Positions 33,513 through 42,553 of a stretch of DNA of 56,132 nt are shown here, in pieces. The DNA comes from Armatimonadota bacterium (lineage in GTDB: Bacteria > Armatimonadota > Hebobacteria > CAIYQO01). The notes under the pieces were generated by a model. It did no database searches. It was given only the letters and a program-made list of their open reading frames with translations, and was not told the origin of the DNA. Both the position numbers and the translations under genes were made by a program. The number at the start of each line of letters is the position of its first letter. Position 1 is the first letter of the stretch. The DNA lies in NCBI GenBank assembly GCA_029553475.1, contig JAKPKV010000034.1:1-56132 (forward strand), read 5' to 3'.

Positions 33513-33921
33513 CCATACCAAAAGGGAGTCGAACTGATTCGGCTCTCTGGTCATGCGCGGAATGCCGTCGCTCGGCGCATTTTCCACGTTCAAATTGGTC
33601 TGTTTGAACACCTTCTCACCTCGAAACCTGCGGACGACCACGACAACGCCTCCGGTGCGATATAGCCCGAAAGCGGCCAATTCTTTCTCCAATTCTCTAA
33701 GAGACTGTTCGGACCGTTTCTAAAACCTTCGGACTGCTCTCTGACCTCGTCCGGAGGTTGGCTCCAGAGACCTGTGGACGATACGTCTCTCCCAGGTGAT
33801 GTCAACTAGACCTTGTAGGTATCATGTGACAATGATTTTTCTCGCGGGTTAAAGCATCCGTCCAAAAGTCGGCACCTTAAGATGAGCATGCATTTCAGTA
33901 CTGGGGAGGAGCATTGTTCGA
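33513..33921. other. Lower-GC gene-free spacer between tRNA and sigma-factor fusion gene
   Basis: Base composition falls from here on compared with the contig. The spacer holds the tRNA terminator. I see no integrase gene and no clear direct repeat of the tRNA 3' end: only an 8-base match, TGGCTCCA, at 33759-33766. Confidence 0.6.
33523..33548 (+). terminator. Hairpin after tRNA-Ala
   Basis: AGGGAGTCGAA and TTCGGCTCTCT form an 11-bp stem with two G-T pairs and a CTGA loop, 10 nt after the tRNA CCA end. Confidence 0.5.
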
Positions 33922-35586
33922 ATGGAAGATGTCCGGGAGTTCGCAAGGCGGGCCATGGCAGGAGATATGGATGCCTTTGCCAATCTGGTGACCCGATTTG
34001 AAGATATGGCTGTCGGTTATGCCTATGCCAAACTCGGTGATTACCATCTGGCTGAAGATGTGTCGCAAGAAGCGTTTATCGAAGCGTTCCGCAGCATGCA
34101 TACGTTACGTGACCCCGCGGCTTTTCCGGCATGGTTGAAGACGATCATCGGTTTCCGCTGCAACAGGATCTTGCGGAAACCGTCCCTACGAACCGATCCG
34201 CTGGATGACTCGGTGGCATTGGCCGATACAGCATCGAATCCTGAACTGCTCGTGGTACGCCGGGACGAGACGTCCCTGGTTTGGCAGGCTGTGCGGCAGT
34301 TGCCGGAGCAAGACCGGGTGATCGTCACGCTGTATTATCTGCAAGAATACACCCACCAGCAAATTGCCTCCTTTCTCGGCATTCCAGCTTCCAGGGTCAA
34401 TAACCGATTGCATGCATCACGAAAGAAACTGCAAAAGGAGCTCCTTGCGATGTTTGGTGATGAGATGGCACAGATGAAACCGTCCAGGGACGACCAATTC
34501 AGGCGTACAGTCATCGAAGGGGTCATGCCGATTAGTCATGCCCAGACCAACTATTCGATGCTGTGTCATTTCGGTGTGAGTCTACTTGCCGCAGTGAGTG
34601 TCTTGGGATGCGAGACGGATTACCCCACGATTATGGGCGCATCCGGCATGGCTTTCCGGATGGTATGGATCGCCGGGTGGCACATGGAAATCGACGATGT
34701 CTTACAGATGGCGGACGATCCATATGAACCGATACGACGAGCTTTCGGTGCGCTCGGGTATCGGTATCGTATACGTCATTGTACCGATCCAGTGGATTAC
34801 CCTCGATATTATCCGGCTACGCACCCGCTCTGGGTGACCAGGCGGGAGGCGGCACAAGAAATACGACACAGTATTGATCATGGTATCCCAGTCATCGCAT
34901 TCGGGGTCACCGGATCGTTGTTAGCCAGCCTTGTCACCGGATACGAGGACAACGGTGAAGTGCTCCTGGGTCTTAATGCGGATGACGGTGGGGAAAACAG
35001 CGACGAGGTGATGCCGTCTGGGTTCTTCAAGAAGGAGGACTGGTATCCGCATACGGCGGCCTATATCCTCATCGGTGAACAGACCGACCTCGTGCCGAGA
35101 CGCCGGCGCTATCTTGATGCTGTACGTTATGCCGTACAGCTAGCGCGCACCCCACAGATGTCGGGTATCTATCGCGGGTTAGCTGCCTATACTGCCTGGG
35201 CACGGCAGTTAACGACAGAGGATTTCGCCTCGCTACCATTACACGGTCAACCCGGCGAGGATTATTTAATGGAGCGCTTTATTGTGCATTGTAATGGCCT
35301 TTGTATGCTGAACGAACGCAGCCATGCTGCCACCTTCCTGGAGCGGATCGCGGCAGAGGAACCGGACATCGCCGAGGAATTGCACGCCGCTGCCACCTAT
35401 TATCGGAAGGCGTCCGAGTATGCTGGCGCATTATGGGCGCATGTCAGCATGGATGATGCCGGTGTTCAACGATTCGCGGCTCCCGAGATACGATCTATCT
35501 TGGCTGACCATGTCTTACACGCTCGCGACTTGGAAGAGATGGCGGTCTCTTCCATTGAATCCTTGTTGGGTCGCATTATGATATAA
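33922..35586 (+). CDS. ECF-type sigma factor fused to a large BtrH/C39-like domain
   Basis: A 554-residue protein in two parts. Residues about 10-85 are sigma region 2 (LVTRFEDMAVGYAYAKLGD, LAEDVSQEAFIEAFRSM) and about 118-180 region 4 (LPEQDRVIVTLYYLQEYTHQQIA, then SRVNNRLHASRKKLQ). After a linker, about 205-400 resembles the BtrH N-terminal/peptidase C39-like fold: Cys215 in SMLCHFGVSLLAAVSVLG, ASGMAFRMVW, SIDHGIPVIAFGVTG and LVTGYEDNGEVLLGLN with Asp343. Residues about 400-554 are helical (RYLDAVRYAVQLARTP, AATYYRKASEYAGALWAHV), as in BtrH-like/DUF4872 tails. The extension could sense or process a ligand that sets sigma activity; this is inference. ATG follows GGGGAGGAG at 10 nt. GC and codon use are clearly lower than in the neighbours, and the gene follows a tRNA, which suggests transfer. 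No anti-sigma gene is adjacent. Confidence 0.8.
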   Translation: MEDVREFARRAMAGDMDAFANLVTRFEDMAVGYAYAKLGDYHLAEDVSQEAFIEAFRSMHTLRDPAAFPAWLKTIIGFRCNRILRKPSLRTDPLDDSVALADTASNPELLVVRRDETSLVWQAVRQLPEQDRVIVTLYYLQEYTHQQIASFLGIPASRVNNRLHASRKKLQKELLAMFGDEMAQMKPSRDDQFRRTVIEGVMPISHAQTNYSMLCHFGVSLLAAVSVLGCETDYPTIMGASGMAFRMVWIAGWHMEIDDVLQMADDPYEPIRRAFGALGYRYRIRHCTDPVDYPRYYPATHPLWVTRREAAQEIRHSIDHGIPVIAFGVTGSLLASLVTGYEDNGEVLLGLNADDGGENSDEVMPSGFFKKEDWYPHTAAYILIGEQTDLVPRRRRYLDAVRYAVQLARTPQMSGIYRGLAAYTAWARQLTTEDFASLPLHGQPGEDYLMERFIVHCNGLCMLNERSHAATFLERIAAEEPDIAEELHAAATYYRKASEYAGALWAHVSMDDAGVQRFAAPEIRSILADHVLHARDLEEMAVSSIESLLGRIMI

Positions 35587-36063
35587 TGGCTGCTCAATCC
35601 AACATAACGATGACCTTGGCGTGGTCAGCTAATCTGCTGAACAGAGTGATGATACGAACGTGGGCTGTCTTGCCAAAGCATTGGCAATTATTGAATCAAT
35701 TCGACTCTCATCCGGTAGAGCACACGTCCCAATTCTCAAGGTGAGTATTCGATCCCAGGAATCCTCCTACGCTCCCCTCTCTTGGATTGTGGATCAAGAA
35801 GCGATGCGCAGTCTTTTTGGTCGGCGCTCCTCCCCGCGGTCGCGGAGCATTTTCGATTTCAGGCATGTTCCCTCCGCCGATGCCGTGACGTGCCGGGCGC
35901 GCGGCGATGCGCGCCCCGGTTTTTCTCTCCCGCCTGCCTTGCCCGCCGATTCGGCGCAGGTTTGTCCGCCGGCCGGGACGGGTAGGACACCCGTATCAGC
36001 TTTCCGCGTCCCCCCGGCAGCACCCCAACACCTTTTCGCGGCGGGCTGGTGAGGGGGTCATTG
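35587..36063. other. Gene-free spacer at the right edge of the low-GC segment
   Basis: Composition returns to high GC after about 35880. It includes the hairpin at 35670-35687 and a stretch near 35701-35765 that recalls D-arm and T-loop sequences of a tRNA but does not fold. No supported gene. Confidence 0.5.
35670..35687 (+). terminator. Possible terminator of the sigma-factor fusion gene
   Basis: TTGCCAA-AGCA-TTGGCAA, 7 bp, followed by TTATTGAATC, 84 nt past the stop codon. Confidence 0.4.
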
Positions 36064-38055
36064 ATGTTTCGCCCATACCGCCGGTGTCTCCTGGGTCTCC
36101 TCCTGCTGGCCGCGTGCGGCGCGCTGGCGGCGGGCGAGGTGGAGATCACCCCCATCCCCCCCTCGCCGGAAGTGATCGTGGATATCGGCGGGAAGCCGAA
36201 GGCGCCGCCCGACACCGGTCCGGTGTCCGTGGTGCTCACCGCCGCGCAGCCCGGCCACCTCTTCACCATCGGCCAGCCGATGGAGCTGACCGTTCGCCTG
36301 ACCAATCCCGGCCCCGCTGAGAAGGTCGCGATGACCACCCGCATCTCCAGCAGCCAGGGCTGCCCGGTCTACCTGGACATGGTGGGCGTGGCGCTGCCGG
36401 AGAAGGGCGCGCACGCGGAGACCATCCGCTTCGTCGAAGCGCGCCGGCTGCCGCGCGGCCCGTACCGGGTGGATGTGGTCATTGAAGGGGAGACGGCCAT
36501 CGGGTATGGCTATACGCTGGTGAATGTCTGGGATGGACCGGCCGAAGGCCCCCACGGCGCTTTCGGCGTCAGCTATGCCGGGCCGCTGGATGCGGCGCGC
36601 ACCCTCGCCGACCTCGATCTGTTCACGCGGGCCGGCATCGGCTGGCTGCGTTTTCCGCTGCGCGGTTGGCTGCCGCAGGGGGGCAACACCACCCCGCGCG
36701 AGGCGGATATCTACAAGACGTTCATCGGGCAGGCGCGCGAGCGCGGCTTCGCGCTGATGGCCGCCTTCACCCCCACCACCACGGTAGACCCCGCGGTGGA
36801 TATGGACCGCGCGAACAAGGATTACCAGGAATCCTTGCTGGCCGCCGCCACCTATTTCGGGCCGCAGCTGCCCTACTGGGAGCTGCTGCCGGTGAAGCCG
36901 AACCCGCTTTTTCCCGAGCTGCGCGGTTTTCGCGCGCCAGAGCTGCTGAAAGGGCGCGAGGCGCTGCGGACGTTCAACAAGCACCTCATCTGCCTCACCT
37001 CGCTGGAGACGCCCTTCCAGGCGACGGTGATGGACTACGCCGCGGTCGGGCTGCCGCCCAAAGGCGACCTGCTGGGCATCACCTACAACTTCATCGGCCT
37101 GCCGGAGACGCGCGAGGCCAACCCCAAGCCCCCGCTGATCGAGCTGCCCACCATCACCCAGACCTGCCAGACGCTGCTGAAGCGTACCCCGCCCATCTGG
37201 GTGACCGAATACGGCTTCGAGCCGGCAAAGGCGGACCGCCTGCCGGGCGCCACCCACCAGGGGGCGCTGATGGCGCGCGCCTTCATCCTGAACCGGGTGC
37301 ATAACGTCGAGCGTACCTTCTGGCGTCACGATCCGGACAGCCCGTTCGACCTGCCGCTCACCAACGCGGACGGCGCGGTCAATCCCGGCTTCCTGGCGAT
37401 GCGCACCACGCTGGAGATGCTGGAGGGCGCCACGCTGGTGCGGGAAGTGCCGGGACCCGACGGCATGCACGCGTATCTGTTCGGCAAGGGCGACCTGAGC
37501 AGCAGAGGTCGCAAGAAGGGCAACGCGCGCTACCTGCTGGTGGTCTGGACCAGCCGCACGCCCACCGCCGCCACCATCATCAGCGAGGCGACGCACGTGA
37601 GCATGACTGACCTGTGGGGCAACGCCGTGGAGTTCGATCCGGTGGACGGGGTCATCCTGTCTACCGTGGACGAATTCCCGCGCTTCTTCGACCTGGGCAA
37701 ATCCGACAAGGCCGAGCTCATCAACCCCTTCGCGCACATGACGCCGTCGCGCGTGGTGCTGCAGCCGAACGGCGACAACCGGTTCGTCTTCAACATGGTG
37801 AACGATCCGCGGGTCTTCAAAAACAACCACGTCTTTGAAATCCACTTCCGCCGCTGGCCCAATACCGAAGAGGTGAAAACCTACAAAGCACCGTTCAACT
37901 ACCAGTACGACCGGTATGACCGCATCTTCCCGCTGACCATTCCGGCCGGCGCGCGCAAAGGCCAGATCTACGAGGTGACGGCGGATATCAAAGTCGCCGC
38001 CCGCCGGGTGGGGCTGCTGACGCTGCCGGTGTGGTACACGCCGGAAGCGAAATAA
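36064..38055 (+). CDS. Secreted clan-A glycoside-hydrolase-like protein
   Basis: A 663-residue exported protein. The N-terminal peptide (RCLLGLLLLAACGALAAGE) fits either a lipobox Cys or a signal peptidase I site. Residues about 25-160 are beta-sandwich (FTIGQPMELTVRLTNPGP). About 165-450 resembles a TIM barrel: FGVSYAGPLDAARTLADLDLF, GIGWLRFPLRGW, and WVTEYGF with Glu382 in the place of the clan-A nucleophile. YWELLPV with Glu273 may give the acid/base, replacing the usual NEP motif. About 470-663 is beta-rich. GH39/GH5-like folding is likely; the substrate is unknown. ATG 36064 follows GAGGGGG and begins the signal peptide. Confidence 0.65.
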   Translation: MFRPYRRCLLGLLLLAACGALAAGEVEITPIPPSPEVIVDIGGKPKAPPDTGPVSVVLTAAQPGHLFTIGQPMELTVRLTNPGPAEKVAMTTRISSSQGCPVYLDMVGVALPEKGAHAETIRFVEARRLPRGPYRVDVVIEGETAIGYGYTLVNVWDGPAEGPHGAFGVSYAGPLDAARTLADLDLFTRAGIGWLRFPLRGWLPQGGNTTPREADIYKTFIGQARERGFALMAAFTPTTTVDPAVDMDRANKDYQESLLAAATYFGPQLPYWELLPVKPNPLFPELRGFRAPELLKGREALRTFNKHLICLTSLETPFQATVMDYAAVGLPPKGDLLGITYNFIGLPETREANPKPPLIELPTITQTCQTLLKRTPPIWVTEYGFEPAKADRLPGATHQGALMARAFILNRVHNVERTFWRHDPDSPFDLPLTNADGAVNPGFLAMRTTLEMLEGATLVREVPGPDGMHAYLFGKGDLSSRGRKKGNARYLLVVWTSRTPTAATIISEATHVSMTDLWGNAVEFDPVDGVILSTVDEFPRFFDLGKSDKAELINPFAHMTPSRVVLQPNGDNRFVFNMVNDPRVFKNNHVFEIHFRRWPNTEEVKTYKAPFNYQYDRYDRIFPLTIPAGARKGQIYEVTADIKVAARRVGLLTLPVWYTPEAK

Positions 38056-38139
38056 CCGCCGCCCCGATGCCATACGTGCGGCCGCCAGGGTACGGCGCGC
38101 CGGCATGCCGTCTCGCGTCCCGGCCGGGCCTGACGACGA

Positions 38140-41019
38140 TCAGAAGTTCCAGGACAACTGCGCGTTGAGACGCCGCGCGTTATAGTCGAGGTTCGCATTC
38201 ACGTCGTCCGCGTAGTGCAGCTGCTGGGCGTTGAGGGTGAGGGTGAGCTGGTCGGTGAGGTGATAATTCCACCCCAGCCCGATCGTCTGCTTCCGGGAGC
38301 CGCTGGGGAAGCCGGAGTTGCGCAGCGTTTCGCCGGCGACGAAGATATCGTGCTTGTCCGCCACCGGGTAGGTGACTTTCGCCGCCAGCGTGGTCAGTTT
38401 GTTGCCGGTGGTGGTGACGGCGGCGTCATCAGCGACTTGCGCCATCACCACCTGCCGCTGCGCGAGGGCTTCCGTTTGATACATCTGCGCCACGCCGAAG
38501 GAGTTTTCGCCCCAGATGCGCTGGGCATCGAGATTCACGATGGCTTTGCCCAGCTCCACCTGCGTGCTGGCGCCGAGCATGTTATTCACCGACGAGCCCA
38601 GCAAATCCGTGTAGTTCAGGTTCTGGCGGTTCCAGTACCCGTTCAGCGACACGCGCGAGGTGGGCTGCCACCAGGCGTTGGCGGCCAGCATCGTTGAGTC
38701 GCTGTTGCTGTATTCGCCCCCGCGCGCGCTGTTCGTCGTGTAGCTCAGGCCGACGGAGAGATTCGCGCGCGCCTGCCAATCCGCGCCCAGCGAGAGGTCG
38801 GTGCTGGTCTGCGCCGGCACGTCGCTGCCGGAGGCCGTGCGGGTGGCGTCGGTTTTCGTCGTCGTCAGGTTGCTGTTCAGCGTCAACCGGTCGCTGACGC
38901 GGTAATGCGCCGACACCTGGGCGTTGCGGCCGGCGCTGGTGGTCGCCACGCCGTCGGTATCCGAGTTGATCGTATTCGTCGCCAGGTTCGCGCTGACGTT
39001 CAGCCGGTCATTCGGCGCGTAATTCAGGTTCAGCGACGCGTCATGCGTGGTGGCGCGATAGTGATAAATCGGGTCCGTCGCCTGCGGCGTATCGGGCAGC
39101 GGTTGATACGGGTCCGCGGAGTAGCGGAACTGCCGGGTATCAATATTGCGCCGATTGAGATGCAGCGACGCGGTGAGCGGGCTTTTATCCCAGGTGATGG
39201 ACAGCGAGTCCGTCACCGAGGCATCGCCCAGCCCCTCGCTGCCGAGTTGGCTCGAATCGCGGGTAGTGCGGCGCAGGCTGAGCGCCGGCCAGTCCTCGCG
39301 CCGGTATTCCACGCCGTACGTCCGGTTCTTCTCCTCCATCAGAATATTATCCACCGACGAATACGGATTATACGGCAGCGTGGTGTTATCGCCGCTGGTG
39401 GAAAAGGTCAGCTCCGCGGTGGGCATGTAGCTGGCGCCCCACTCCAGCGCATCGCGCACATTGCGATACCCGGCGCGCTCGATGGGCGAGAAACCGGAAT
39501 CCACCCGGCGATAGGCGGCGTTGGCGGCGACGTGTTCGTTGCCGAAATTCGCGGTGAGCGCCAGCGCGCCGTCACCCTGCAGCGCGACGGTGCGCCCTTC
39601 GGTGGAATAGGACACAAAGAGCGTGGGGCCGAGATTGGAGATCGGGATATCCGCCCGCAGGATGCGCAGCTCGCCCGTCTGGTAATTGAGGATATATTCC
39701 GTGCCGCGCACGAGGGGCAGCGCCAGCGCGCGCACCGTATCGGTATTCGGCATCACCGGCGTTTTCCGCAGGTGGAAGACCTGCTGGGTGACGGGGATGC
39801 CCGCCTGCACGGTGAACTGCTCGTCCTTGATCTGTTCGGCCGCGATATGCTGCACGCCGCCGCCGGTGCTTTTCGCCGCCTGCAGGCCGAGCTGCAGGCC
39901 ATGCTGCGCCCAGTTCACGTCCACGCCGGTGACCGCGCGGTCGCCGCTGCTCGCCGCCGTCACCTGCGTCACCGCGTAGCGCACGATGACGGTGGAGCCC
40001 GGCGGGGGTTCGTTGCCGCCGGCAAAGAGCAGGCGGCCGGTGGTGTGGTCCAGGGTATAGGCCGCCCCGCGCGCCTGCAGCACGCCGTTGATGGTCACCG
40101 TCTCCGATTCCGGCACGATGGGACGGAAGGTGAGATAAAACGGACCCGGCGTGCCGGTGCCGAGGAACTGGTCGCGCTCATCGCGCTGCGTGCTGCCGCC
40201 GCCACTGCGTCCGTTCAACTGGATATGCGTGGCGCCCACCGACAGCGCGTCGGTGAGGGGATAAAAGCCGCGCACCGCCGTCAACCGCCCGCCGCCGCCC
40301 CCGCTGATGGACACCTCGTAGCTCACCGTCACCCGGTCCGCCGGGCTGATGATGGAAGTCGAGGTGAAATTGAGGATGCCATTCTGATAATCGAGGGTAT
40401 ATTCCCGACCGCGCTCCTTCGGCAGGTCATTCACCGTCACCACCTCGCTGTATTCCACCACGGGCGTGGCGGTGAGGTAATACGGTCCGCTCACGTTGCG
40501 GCCATAGAAGATGTCGGTCTTCACCGGCGACTTCAGATCGCTGCCGATGACGGATAATCCGCCTTTCGGCAGCACGGCGTCCACCTGCACCCCCTGCAGG
40601 TTGCGGTTGAGGGTGACGAACTCGTTGCCGCCCATCGTCGCGGTGAACTCGCCGAGCAGCGTTTTCGCGTCGGAGCCATCGTGGCGCAGGCTCCAGCGGA
40701 AGCGGTCCGGCGCGTATTCATCCGCGGTGACCGTGGCGTCCAGATAGAAATCCTTGTAAAGCTGCCCGTTCAGATACAGATTGGAGTTGTGCGTGAAGGT
40801 GCGGCTGGCGCCGTAGTTGTCATCCTGGAAGTAGCTTTGCGAGCCGGAGACGCTGCTGACGTTCAGCGAGAGGGAGTTGTTCCCGCTGACCTCCAGCTTC
40901 GGGTACCCTTTAATGGGGGTAATTGGGATCATATACGCGTAGACCGGCTCGGCGAAGGTACACCAGGGCATGAGCAGCATCACGAGCCAGGCCAGCGCGC
41001 GCTTTTGACGAAGATTCAT
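38140..41019 (-). CDS. Outer-membrane beta-barrel surface protein with SprA-like repeats
   Basis: A 959-residue exported protein. The signal peptide (LAWLVMLLMPWCTFAEPVYA) is followed by an N-terminal beta region and three related units at about 178-240, 290-352 and 412-475. Each has a V-x-V-x-x-x-x-x-x-RG-x-x-Y-x-L-x-Y-x-x-G-x-L pattern (RGREYTLDYQNGILNF, RGAAYTLDHTTGRLLF, RGTEYILNYQTGELRI). Similar units occur in SprA-like cell-surface proteins. From about 500 on, alternating amphipathic strands rich in Asn/Thr/Ser/Tyr continue to a last strand, LNAQLSWNF, whose terminal Phe is the BAM-targeting signature. The protein probably forms a large barrel in the outer membrane. ATG 41019 begins the signal peptide; AAGGA lies 14 nt upstream. 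A MITE ends 20 nt before the start codon. Confidence 0.72.
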   Translation of the reverse strand: MNLRQKRALAWLVMLLMPWCTFAEPVYAYMIPITPIKGYPKLEVSGNNSLSLNVSSVSGSQSYFQDDNYGASRTFTHNSNLYLNGQLYKDFYLDATVTADEYAPDRFRWSLRHDGSDAKTLLGEFTATMGGNEFVTLNRNLQGVQVDAVLPKGGLSVIGSDLKSPVKTDIFYGRNVSGPYYLTATPVVEYSEVVTVNDLPKERGREYTLDYQNGILNFTSTSIISPADRVTVSYEVSISGGGGGRLTAVRGFYPLTDALSVGATHIQLNGRSGGGSTQRDERDQFLGTGTPGPFYLTFRPIVPESETVTINGVLQARGAAYTLDHTTGRLLFAGGNEPPPGSTVIVRYAVTQVTAASSGDRAVTGVDVNWAQHGLQLGLQAAKSTGGGVQHIAAEQIKDEQFTVQAGIPVTQQVFHLRKTPVMPNTDTVRALALPLVRGTEYILNYQTGELRILRADIPISNLGPTLFVSYSTEGRTVALQGDGALALTANFGNEHVAANAAYRRVDSGFSPIERAGYRNVRDALEWGASYMPTAELTFSTSGDNTTLPYNPYSSVDNILMEEKNRTYGVEYRREDWPALSLRRTTRDSSQLGSEGLGDASVTDSLSITWDKSPLTASLHLNRRNIDTRQFRYSADPYQPLPDTPQATDPIYHYRATTHDASLNLNYAPNDRLNVSANLATNTINSDTDGVATTSAGRNAQVSAHYRVSDRLTLNSNLTTTKTDATRTASGSDVPAQTSTDLSLGADWQARANLSVGLSYTTNSARGGEYSNSDSTMLAANAWWQPTSRVSLNGYWNRQNLNYTDLLGSSVNNMLGASTQVELGKAIVNLDAQRIWGENSFGVAQMYQTEALAQRQVVMAQVADDAAVTTTGNKLTTLAAKVTYPVADKHDIFVAGETLRNSGFPSGSRKQTIGLGWNYHLTDQLTLTLNAQQLHYADDVNANLDYNARRLNAQLSWNF

Positions 41020-41039
41020 CGGTATGAGCAGCGTCCTTA

Positions 41040-41228
41040 GAAACTGTCTTGCAAGTGCTCGCCGCCGTCTCGCGGGTCTGTGACGTGGCTGGCGGCGTTG
41101 GAGTTCCTGGCATGGAGGTCTCCGCCCCATCATCCTGATGGCTCCCCCCGATACCCTCTCGGAACTCCGCCTTACCAGCCACGCCCCATCCTCCGCGATA
41201 CGACAACGATCACTTCCAAGACAGTTTC
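41040..41228. mobile_element. 189-bp MITE with IS5-like terminal inverted repeats
   Basis: The left end GAAACTGTCTTGCAAGTGC and the inverse of the right end, GAAACTGTCTTGGAAGTGA, agree at 20 of the first 22 bases. TTA flanks both sides (41037-41039 and 41229-41231) as a probable 3-bp target duplication, fitting the TNA type seen in parts of the IS5 family. No transposase is encoded, so it would have been moved in trans. It lies just upstream of the beta-barrel gene. Confidence 0.85.
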
Positions 41229-41434
41229 TTAGCGTGAATTCAGGGGTCTCGGCCGCGGTCCGGGCATGCCGCGGCTCCTGCCCCGACTCCGGCGGGGCTG
41301 TTTCTACCTATACCCGGTCAACACCAACATGAAAACCAGGTGACGGAACCCTTACTCGGACATGAAAGACAAGGCCGGCGGCATGTTGTGCGGTGAAATG
41401 GGGGTGAGTGCGTCGCCGCGCGGATGATACCTTC
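41229..41434. other. Gene-free remainder of the spacer beside the MITE
   Basis: No supported gene. It contains the hairpin at 41280-41298 and a lower-GC stretch (about 41310-41375) without recognisable signals. Confidence 0.5.
41280..41298 (-). terminator. Possible terminator of the efflux operon
   Basis: GCCCCG and CGGGGC form a 6-bp stem with a 7-nt loop, about 140 nt past the last leftward stop. TGTTTCT follows on the plus strand. Confidence 0.35.
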
Positions 41435-42553
41435 TCATCCCAACCGTTTGCTGAATCGCGCCGCCGCCAGCGAGAGTATCGCGATGCCGAAGACCGCCAG
41501 CGCGATCACCTGCGGCCAGAGGACGTCCATCCCCACGCCGCGCAGGAAGATGCCGCGGACGATTTCCAGGAAGTAGCGCAGCGGGATGAGATAGGTGACC
41601 CCCTGGATGGCCGCCGGCATATTCTCCACCGGGAAGATGAAGCCGGAGAGCAGGATGAACGGCATGAAGCAGAGGAAGCTGGAGAGGGTGGCCTCGTGCT
41701 GCGTCTTCGAGATGGTGGAGATGAAGATGCCCAGCCCCAGCGAGGTCATGAGAAAGAGGGCGCTGAGCGCAAAAAGCAGCGGGATGCTGCCGGCCACCTC
41801 GACGCGGAAGATGAGGATGGCGGTGAGCAGGGTGAGCACGATCTCAATAAGGCCGATGAGCAGGAACGGCAGCGTTTTCCCCAGCATCAGCTCGCCGGCG
41901 GACAGGGGCGTCACCACCAGTTGCTCCAGCGTGCCGATCTCCCGCTCGCGCACGATGGCCAGCGCGGTCATCAGCATGGTGATGAGGAAGAGGACCATGC
42001 AGAGCACCCCCGGCACCATGAAATACACGCTCTTCAGCTCCGGGTTGTACCAAACGCGGACGCGCCCATCCACCGCCGGCAGCCGCGCGCGCGGCGCGCG
42101 CGTCTGCACAATCTCGCCCCCGTAGACCCGCAGCACCCCGTTCGTGTATCCCGCAATCACCCGCGCCATGCGCGAGTCGGCGCCGTCGAGGATGGTCTGA
42201 ATCTCCGCGCCGCGCCCGCGCGCCAGGGCATGCCCGAAGCCGCGCGGCACGCGCAACACCAGCGCCGCCCGTCCGGCGTCGAGCAGCGCGTCAATCTCCC
42301 GCTGCCCGGACAGGTAGGCCACCTGGTCAAAGTAGCCCGACGCGGTGAAGCGCCGGATGAGCGCGCGGCTCTCCGCCGTGCGGTCTTCATCCAGCACCGC
42401 CATAGCGACGTGATTGACATCCGTGCTCACCGCGTAGCCGAAGAGAAACAACTGCACCACCGGCACGACGAAGAGGAACGCGAGAATCCGCCGGTCACGC
42501 CGTATCTGGATGAGCTCTTTTTTCATGAGACGCAGGATGCGATGGAGGTTCAT
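41435..42553 (-). CDS. ABC-2 type permease, second subunit (YbhR-like)
   Basis: A 372-residue inner-membrane protein with the ABC-2 exporter layout: one N-terminal helix (ILAFLFVVPVVQLFLFGYAV), a large periplasmic domain (about 45-175; VAMAVLDEDRTAESRALIRRF), then five helices. Motifs VREREIGTLEQLVVTPLS in the coupling loop and SGFIFPVENMP near the end are typical. It matches E. coli YbhR and pairs with the upstream permease, whose stop overlaps its start (ATGA). Last gene of the seven-gene operon. The substrate is probably a drug or toxic small molecule by analogy, but is not determined by sequence. Confidence 0.9.
   Translation of the reverse strand: MNLHRILRLMKKELIQIRRDRRILAFLFVVPVVQLFLFGYAVSTDVNHVAMAVLDEDRTAESRALIRRFTASGYFDQVAYLSGQREIDALLDAGRAALVLRVPRGFGHALARGRGAEIQTILDGADSRMARVIAGYTNGVLRVYGGEIVQTRAPRARLPAVDGRVRVWYNPELKSVYFMVPGVLCMVLFLITMLMTALAIVREREIGTLEQLVVTPLSAGELMLGKTLPFLLIGLIEIVLTLLTAILIFRVEVAGSIPLLFALSALFLMTSLGLGIFISTISKTQHEATLSSFLCFMPFILLSGFIFPVENMPAAIQGVTYLIPLRYFLEIVRGIFLRGVGMDVLWPQVIALAVFGIAILSLAAARFSKRLG

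Noticed and set aside
33051-33692. Minus-strand open frame crossing the tRNA region
   Set aside because: It contains the string WWSQADSNRRLFRAREL, the well-known false peptide that arises from reading across tRNA genes; no start signal.
33502-33766. Direct repeat of the tRNA 3' end as an attachment site
   Set aside because: Only eight bases (TGGCTCCA at 33759) match; too short to support an att site.
35701-35765. tRNA-like sequence (CTCTCATCCGGTAGAGCA and TATTCGATCCC)
   Set aside because: The D-arm resembles a tRNA, but the T-stem and anticodon stem do not pair and no acceptor stem forms.
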